Origin: Ianthella basta
Lineage: Eukaryota > Porifera > Demospongiae > Verongiida > Ianthellidae
Direction: 5' to 3'
Assembly: GCA_964019415.1 (NCBI GenBank)
Contig: OZ025869.1
Coordinates: 11,832,363-11,896,362 of the forward strand
DNA length: 64,000 bases
Both the position numbers and the translations under genes were made by a program. Positions 57,639 to 64,000 of this stretch are shown piece by piece (the stretch's first letter is position 1; each line of letters opens with the position of its first letter). The notes under the pieces were generated by a model, which was given only the letters and a program-made list of their open reading frames with translations, was not told the origin of the DNA and did not search any database.

Positions 57639-58838
57639 TCAAACGTGGAACGTTTCCACCCGGACGTGTATACGGTGAGCAGGAGAGCGCTTGCGAACAA
57701 TTTGGCCTGCCACTAGTCAATGCGCTCGACCGGTTGAAACTCCCACCTCATTGTGTATGTGCCTGTACACTACAGCTTTCTGTAGTGTGTATTGCACCAT
57801 TAACTTTAGCTATGGTGGCATTTCACATGCGTAGTTATAGCCATTGACACCACACAGAGTTCCAGTGTGTGTGTGCACCTTGCATTTCTTCACTAACCCA
57901 CTGGCACACCCACCACTGCAGGATCAGGTATAGACTAATTCAAACATGCTTGAAATATGCATGGAACAGGTATAGGCTAGTTCAAATATGTATGTAACAT
58001 GCATGGAACAGGCCTAGACTAGTTCATGCAGGCGCCTGCATGAAACATTTATGCATGGAATGTGCATAGTCACTAGGTGTGCATGCATGCATGGCCATGG
58101 GATGAACCATGCACATACGTTTGGGGAAGAGCTAGGTGACTGTTAGTATGTTATAATTATCTCGTAAGCTGCTGGTATGACAGACCACCTTCATTAACTC
58201 CTTTGCTATATGTGTATCACCTTTCTCGTAATGTTAACTCCATATGTCTTGTACATTGACTGGCTTGCTGTGTTGAATACGTTGATCAGTGAACCTGTTG
58301 TGAAATAGGGTAGCTATCTTCCCTGTGCAATTTGTACAGCCATACCTTGAATGTCCCATGGTTATACAGCTACTCAGAACGAGTGGCAGTGCGAATGCAT
58401 GGTATTTGTGATAGTGGGGTAAATTTAGTTGTAAGTTTATGCTAGCAAGTGTGTAACTACAGAGTGCATGGTAGCCTATGACTAGCTATAGCTATAAGTT
58501 GCCCTTCCACCAGAGAACAACACTTCTTCGTGCCTATGGGACTTCACCATAGAGCTGGCAGCCTTTGTGCCGCAGAACATCTACACCACTGACACTTTCT
58601 GAGTTACAGTCCTCAGAAAGTTAACAAAACGAGACCGCGAAGCTACTCCACGTCAACAGGATAATTTTCATGTGACTTCGCATTTCGCACTGGTTGCTAA
58701 GCCTACTTTGACGTCGTTCATGTCGCTCCTGTTCCAGCCTGGTAGGGCCTTGTTGTCCGTTGTTTTCTACTTGGGCTCAGAGAAAGAACCGCACAGCTGC
58801 CGAAGGTCGCCAACTTGGGCCTCCCGTCCTCTTCTATA
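57639..58838. other. No clear gene
   Basis: tgcatg-rich short repeats at about 57940-58100. Otherwise no feature is supportable. Confidence 0.4.
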
Positions 58839-58905
58839 ATGGCTGCCCGCTTTGAAGTCGCCACTTCTTACAAGCTGTAGGAGCAGGGGAGCTGCACAGA
58901 CATTG
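58839..58905 (+). pseudogene. Candidate first exon, copy 2, broken
   Basis: A 67-bp homologue of 55230-55296, with the same ATG context (ataatggctgcc versus atcatggctgcc) and a G|GTAAGG donor in phase 1. It has an in-frame TAG at codon 14. The intronic sequence just after the donor is also similar. Confidence 0.4.
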
Positions 58906-59120
58906 GTAAGGACCACGAATTATATGTGCTAAGAGTATGCTAATCTTCTGTAGTGTTGAAACGCTTAGCGTAAACGTTGCTCTGAATGTCACACACGGAG
59001 CCTAGCTATTGGTACATTTACAGAACTCCCAGTCTCCGGCCACTGTGTGTGCCTATATCAGTCCTTGTGCGCATGCTGTGCCTTAGGTATTCGCTGTGCC
59101 TAAACTATGCTGTTAGGGCT

Positions 59121-59126
<6 letters not shown>

Positions 59127-59160
<34 letters not shown>
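59127..59160. repeat. (GT)n microsatellite
   Basis: A GT run of about 34 bp. Confidence 0.9.
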
Positions 59161-59162
<2 letters not shown>

Positions 59163-59469
59163 TGTGCATGCTGAGTATGTTTGTAGGTGCATACAATTTG
59201 TATGTATAGATGTGTATGAAAATAACGCCACCATAGCTGTCACATGCTATAGCTACATCATTTTCCCTTGTGCTTTGAATTATACTTCCCCCTAAAGAGG
59301 ATTGAACAGTTCTTTTGAATGAAAGTCATGCAATTGACTACCGCAATCCGTTGCTATATTTTACATAACATATTGTATGTATTTGATGTGTAAATACGAC
59401 ATTGCATATTCTATTGCTTCATACGAAATAAGTTATTGACCAGTGCTAATCATTGAATGCAGCAAATGT

Positions 59470-59700
59470 AAGGTACCATGCACACAACATGCATGGAATG
59501 TGCATGATGGCTATGCATGTTTCGTGCATGGAATGTGCATGAACGACACATGGAAATGCATGTTTCGTGCATAGGCTTTGCATGGAATGTGCATGAATTC
59601 ATGCATGAAACATGCATGTAATGTGCATGGAATTGGCATGCATTTCCATGCCTAGAAAACCATGCATGGATTTGCTTCATGCATGAAACCTGCATGGGAC
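59470..59700. repeat. tgcatg-based degenerate tandem repeat
   Basis: Repeats of gcatggaatgtgcatga and gcatgtttcgtgcat words alternate. The Met/His/Cys-rich minus-strand frame across it is a by-product. Confidence 0.75.
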
Positions 59701-59731
59701 CTACCTGAAAAAAACCTGGCTGCACTGGTGG

Positions 59732-59758
59732 TATATATATATATATATATATATATAT
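59732..59758. repeat. (TA)n microsatellite
   Basis: An uninterrupted TA run. Confidence 0.9.
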
Positions 59759-59810
59759 ACCCCGTTGCCATGGTAACCGCGCGAAAATATATCGCGTAAA
59801 CAAGCCAGCA

Positions 59811-59873
59811 GGGATATAACAGGAGCTAAGAAGCATATATATGCACAGGGGCGCTTAAATCCTGTTATATCCC
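59811..59873. repeat. Short inverted repeat
   Basis: gggatataacagga pairs with tcctgttatatccc across a spacer of about 35 bp, as in a very small foldback element. Confidence 0.6.
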
Positions 59874-60453
59874 AGCCCAAATATGGAAGGTGTGAAAGAT
59901 AACAAGAAATTGTTTTTGATAACAACGAAGGTGTCAAATCACACCAAAGCACACACAGAAATGCAGCAATTTGCAGTCAGCTTCAACTTTGCATGGCTCC
60001 GGGAGAGTCCACAAAGCATTGAAAAGGAGAATACCTCACTCCACCATGCTGCAACCAATGCACGCAAACCAAAAATGTAAAGCGGTTCGTAGCCGAGCTA
60101 GATAAACCATGTACGCGACCGGCACAGTGCACAAATGAGAAACAGCAAGCTCGTGCACTAATTCGTACGCAAAGGTACCCAAACTCACTGCAGCAGTGGG
60201 AACGCACTGTTTTGCGGAGAACAGAAATACGAACAGCGAGCGCAAAGAACCCTCGAAGGCCGAAAACGTCGCAGATGCCTCAATCACTTCACTGGCTTCT
60301 TTAGAGTGTTGCTCCAGTGGCTTCACAAAAGGCAAAAACTTCACAGCCCTCCGAATTCAACAAAACTTGACAGCCGCTCTTCAGAGCTGCCATCCTGGAA
60401 GAAGCCCGCCTTTCGAATAAGAGCCTAGACGTGCTAGGCGGGGTATATATCAC
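59874..60453. other. No clear gene
   Basis: Overlapping unassigned frames on both strands at 59883-60420. GC content is moderate. No domain is recognised. Confidence 0.35.
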
Positions 60454-60567
60454 TTATACCACGGCGCTTCGGTGTATATGGATTTTAGACGCACTCGCCC
60501 TCGGGCGCTTCGCGCCCTCGGGCATCGTGCGCCTAAAATCCATATACACCTCAGCGCCGTGGTATAA
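60454..60567. mobile_element. 114-bp palindromic MITE
   Basis: Arms ttataccacggcgct and agcgccgtggtataa continue inwards through tgtatatggattttagacgc and its complement to a GC-rich loop with its own repeat (cgccctcgggc). The TTATA...TATAA ends resemble those of 53446-53521. Confidence 0.75.
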
Positions 60568-60574
60568 CTAATAC

Positions 60575-61740
60575 ATACAGTGCAAGTTACAATATACACC
60601 ACTAATCTAAAGTAAATAATATAAATAAATAAATAATTCCCAGGGGGGTTGGCGGCCCTCATGAACATGTGCTAGGTATGGCTTTGAAGTATGGGAGATT
60701 TTAAGACTTTTAAATGAGACGGAATTTTTAATTAAGTGTTCATTCTTCTACAAGCAGCCTGCAAAATGCTAATATAAATGCACATAGGAGAACACTTAAT
60801 GTATGGCGCATTTATATTGATGCATAGTGGTATCTTGTATATTAATGCAACTGAGCTTGTTGAGACGTGAAACTTGGTGGACATGTCCAAATGGTCCACC
60901 TTCTTATGTTATTAGCATGATTTCTTAATTAGCCTCAAAATGGCCGACATATGTTAGGTGTATGATTTATTCAATCAGCCAGGCCCGCTCAGTCATGACA
61001 CTTGGTGGACCTAGCCAGATAATCCGACTGTTCATGTCATTAGCAGGATTTCTTAATTAGTCGCAAAATGGCCGAGAAAAGTGAGGTTCATTGCATATCC
61101 CACCAACCCAGCCCCGCTAAGTCGTGATACTAAGTGGACATAGTTAGATGGCCCATTTGCTCATGTCATTAGCAGGATTGCTTAATTAGTCACAAAATGG
61201 AGGCGTTGTTTTGAACAATCACATTTTACACCAATTTGTAGGCATTTGCTGCTATGCTGGAGCAGAGCAGCACCCACATATACACTTGCTCACAACTATT
61301 CAGCCACAATATCCAGCTACCATAGTACCACATATATATAGATAAATACAACCACCATCACCACCACCACAGTGGAAGTTGCAATGAGTGGTATATTATG
61401 TGCTACAGCTGCAAGAAAACAGACCACCACATCAGGCGCTGCTACCACATACTACTACCACCACCACACAGTGCAAGTTACAATATTACGGCCACCACAT
61501 GCATTCCTAGATGAAAATGACTGCCACCACCACCATCGCACAGTGCAAGTTACAATGCATGCATTCAGTATATGTGCCATTGCTCTAGAAAAAAACACCA
61601 CCGCCACCACCATCACACAGTGCAAGTTACAATATCGCAGCCACCACCACCTGTGCCAGTAGAGTATCTCCATCAGTTGGTTATAGAAAAAGGCCACCAG
61701 TGCAAGTTAAAGTAGCCACCACCACATGTGCCAGTAGAGT
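60575..61740. repeat. Tandem duplication, unit 1
   Basis: About 1.15 kb closely repeated at 61785-62945. Both units run in the order cagtgcaagttacaatatac, taaataaataaataattccc, three aaaatgg(c/a) segments, ctgctatgctggagcagagc, then (acc)n-rich sequence. It contains several copies of the 14-bp motif cagtgcaagttaca. Confidence 0.85.
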
Positions 61741-61749
61741 ATAATATAT

Positions 61750-62945
61750 ACAGTGCAAGTTACAATATACACCACTAATCTAAATACAGTGCAAGTTACA
61801 ATATACACCACTAATCTAAAGTAAATTATATAATATAATATAAATAAATAAATAATTCCCTGGGAGTTTGACGGCCGTCATGAACATGTGCTAGGTGTGG
61901 TGATGAAGTATGGGAGATTTTAAGACTTTTAAATGAGACAGAATTTTTAATTAGGTCTTCGTTCTTCTACAAGGAGGTCGCAAAATGCTAATAATTTTAA
62001 ATGCACATAGGAGAACACTTAATGTATGGTGCATTTATATTGATGCATAGTGGTATCTTGTATAATAATGCAACTGGGCTCGTTGAGACGTGAAACTTGG
62101 TGGAGACGTCCAAGTGGTCCACCTTCCTATGTTATTAGCGGGATTTCTTAATTAGTCTTAAAATGGCCGACATATGTGAGGTGTATGATTTATTCAATCA
62201 GCCAGGCCTGCTCAGTCATGACACTTGGTGGACCTAGCCAGATAATCCAACTGTTCATGTCATTAGCAGGATTTCTTAATTAGTCGCAAAATGGCCGAGA
62301 AAAGTGAGGTTCAATGCATATCCCACCTATCCGGCCCCGCTAAGTCTTGATACTAAGTGGACATAGTTAGATGGCCCATTTGCTCATGTCATTAGCAGGA
62401 TTGCTTAATTAGTCACAAAATGGAGGCGATGTTTTGAACAATCACATTTTGGCACCAATTTGTAGGCATTTGCTGCTATGCTGGAGCAGAGCAGCACCCA
62501 CATATACACTTGCTCACAACTATCCAGCCACAATATTCAGCTACTATACCACCAATAGATAAATACAACCACCATCACCACCACAGTGGAAGTTGCAATG
62601 AGTAGTATATTATGTGCTACAGTTGAAAGAAAACAGACCACCATGCACATCAGGTGCTGCTACCATATACTACTACCACCACCACAGTGCAAGTTACAAT
62701 ATTACGGCCACCACATGCATTCCTAGATGAAACGACCGCCACCACCACCACACTGTGCAAGTTTCAATGCATGCATTCAGTATATGTGCCATTGCTCTAG
62801 AAAAAACACCACCGCCACCACCACCACACAGTGCAAGTTACAATATCGCAGCCACCACCACCTGTGCCAGTAGAGTATCTGCGTCAGTTGGTCATAGAAA
62901 AAGACCACCAGTGCAAGTTACAGTAGCACCACCACATGTGCCAGT
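61750..62945. repeat. Tandem duplication, unit 2
   Basis: Second unit, preceded by a direct 35-bp doubling of the motif block at 61750 and 61785. Point differences and small indels separate the two units. Confidence 0.85.
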
Positions 62946-63514
62946 AGAGTATCTGTGCTAGTTGGTCACAGAAAAAGACCACCAGTGCAAGTTACAGTAG
63001 CCACCACCACATGTGCCAGTAGAGTATCTGCGCTAGTTGGTCATTGAAAAAGACCACCAGTGCAAGTTACAGTGGCTCCGGGCCAGCACATGCAAGTTAC
63101 AGCCGGTCGGAATGCACGCTGCAGCAAGCAATTGTAAGCTTGCCTAAGGGCATGCCATTGAATTGAGGGTGCATGGGAAGAAATTCAATGGCATGCCCTT
63201 AGGCAAGTTACCATTGCTTGCTGCAGCGTGCATGCATTCCAATGGCAGCGGTGCAGGTTCTGACCGGCTGTAACTTGCATGTGCTGGCCCGGAGCCACTG
63301 TAACTTGCACTGGTGGTCTTTTTCAATGACCAACTAGCGCAGATACTCTACTGGCACATGTGGTGGTGGCTACTGTAACTTGCACTGGTGATCTTTTTCT
63401 GTGACCAACTAGCACAGATACTCTACTGGCACATGTGGTGGTGCTACTGTAACTTGCACTGGTGGTCTTTTTCAATGACCAACTGACGCAGATACTCTAC
63501 TGGCACAGGTGGTA
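62858..63514. repeat. Large palindrome
   Basis: Arms 62858-63164 and 63182-63514 are inverted copies around a 17-bp spacer. The inner 28 bp next to the spacer pair perfectly (gcctaagggcatgccattga and its complement). The motif cagtgcaagttaca is direct in the left arm and inverted in the right. Confidence 0.85.
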
Positions 63515-63525
63515 TATATATATAT

Positions 63526-64000
63526 ACCGTATTCGCTCTAAAAATTCGTCATTCTAATTTTCGTCAAGGGAAAAAAATATGCTCAAGTGTACTCTAATCG
63601 TGACGAATTTCCTGTCTCTCTAATTTCCGCCATTGGCCTCTAATTTTCGTCATGAACAGGAAGCATTCTGAATATTCGTCGGAAATGCCTGCAATATGGC
63701 TGCGACGGCCAAGGAACAAACCCTAGGAGCAAAGCCAACAGCACTCGCTGTTGTCTTTGTCCTTTTGGCATTGTTCTGTTCGTCTATAAGCCTTCTCGAC
63801 GCTGTGTACGTCGTTCATTTTCCTTCTGGCGCGACAATGGAGTTCAGTGATCGCGAATCGTCTCCACATCCTTCTCGTTCGGACGGTAGCCTCGCACTGC
63901 TGTTCGCCCGGTCAACGTGAAAGCGGCCATTTCAGAAAGAAATGCCCATACCGAATAGCTCTCTAATGTTTCGTCTTCGCTCTAATGTTTCGTCCGAAAA
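63526..64000 (+). mobile_element. Left part of a cgctctaa-rich element
   Basis: Starts taccgtattcgctctaaaaa and repeats ctctaattttcgtc and gctctaatgtttcgtc words to the window edge. The start resembles the TA-flanked ends at 23185. The element runs off the window. Confidence 0.4.
63696..63920 (+). CDS. Small protein with hydrophobic N-terminus
   Basis: 74 codons. After a short polar start, residues about 16-38 (LAVVFVLLALFCSSISLLDA) form a signal-peptide-like or membrane segment, followed by a polar Ser-rich tail. It lies inside the cgctctaa element and is not recognised. It may be a captured first exon or a chance frame. Confidence 0.3.
   Translation: MAATAKEQTLGAKPTALAVVFVLLALFCSSISLLDAVYVVHFPSGATMEFSDRESSPHPSRSDGSLALLFARST

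Noticed and set aside
59450-59836. Met/His/Cys-rich 128-codon frame
   Set aside because: It follows from tgcatg tandem words rather than a gene.

Overview
This is a window of animal nuclear DNA. The genes have spliceosomal introns, the sequence is AT-rich, short palindromic words (gcatgc, tagcta) recur throughout, and mobile elements are dense. CARD domains joined to Kelch propellers, with no bilaterian-style gene order, suggest an early-branching animal, most likely a demosponge. That placement is inference; the sequence does not prove it.

The main content is a minus-strand cluster of at least six related loci, here called K-A to K-F from left to right. The best preserved, K-E (36467-41600), gives a five-exon model of 620 codons: an N-terminal CARD, a basic linker, one transmembrane segment after a Cys-Arg-Cys motif, an unrecognised 97-residue spacer, and a six-bladed Kelch propeller. 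All exon junctions agree in phase (1,1,1,0). K-F (46311-50962) has an intact Kelch exon, a transmembrane exon and a shorter spacer exon with the same phases, but its CARD was not found. K-B (9226-11243) has an intact propeller split by an intron that looks newly gained. K-C has CARD exons at 27.5-28.5 kb but a broken Kelch exon at 19.8-20.8 kb. K-A (0.7-2.5 kb) and K-D (30-34.7 kb) are pseudogene copies in a segmental duplication. Type II orientation would put the CARD in the cytosol and the Kelch domain outside the cell or in a lumen, suggesting a receptor or signalling family.

Most of the rest is mobile DNA. There is a 5'-truncated LINE with target duplications (4945-7061) inside an older terminal-inverted-repeat element (4032-7569). 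A near full-length LINE with a PHD-finger ORF1 and an endonuclease/reverse-transcriptase ORF2 lies at about 14.7-19.6 kb. Helitron 3' ends occur near 1.93, 12.64 and 21.12 kb, the last next to a helicase fragment. Mutator-like miniature elements have 9-bp target duplications (22.6-23.0 and 30.87-30.99 kb). A 574-bp element with 67-bp inverted ends carries a RecQ helicase fragment (48.07-48.64 kb). Five copies of a TA-flanked miniature element and several other foldback elements are also present.

The right end (53-64 kb) is mostly repeats: dispersed repeats, a pair of duplicated first-exon-like sequences (55.23 and 58.84 kb), a small cysteine-rich reading frame (57.4-57.6 kb), a tandem duplication built round a recurrent 14-bp motif, and a large palindrome centred near 63.17 kb. 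No rRNA, tRNA or CRISPR array was seen.
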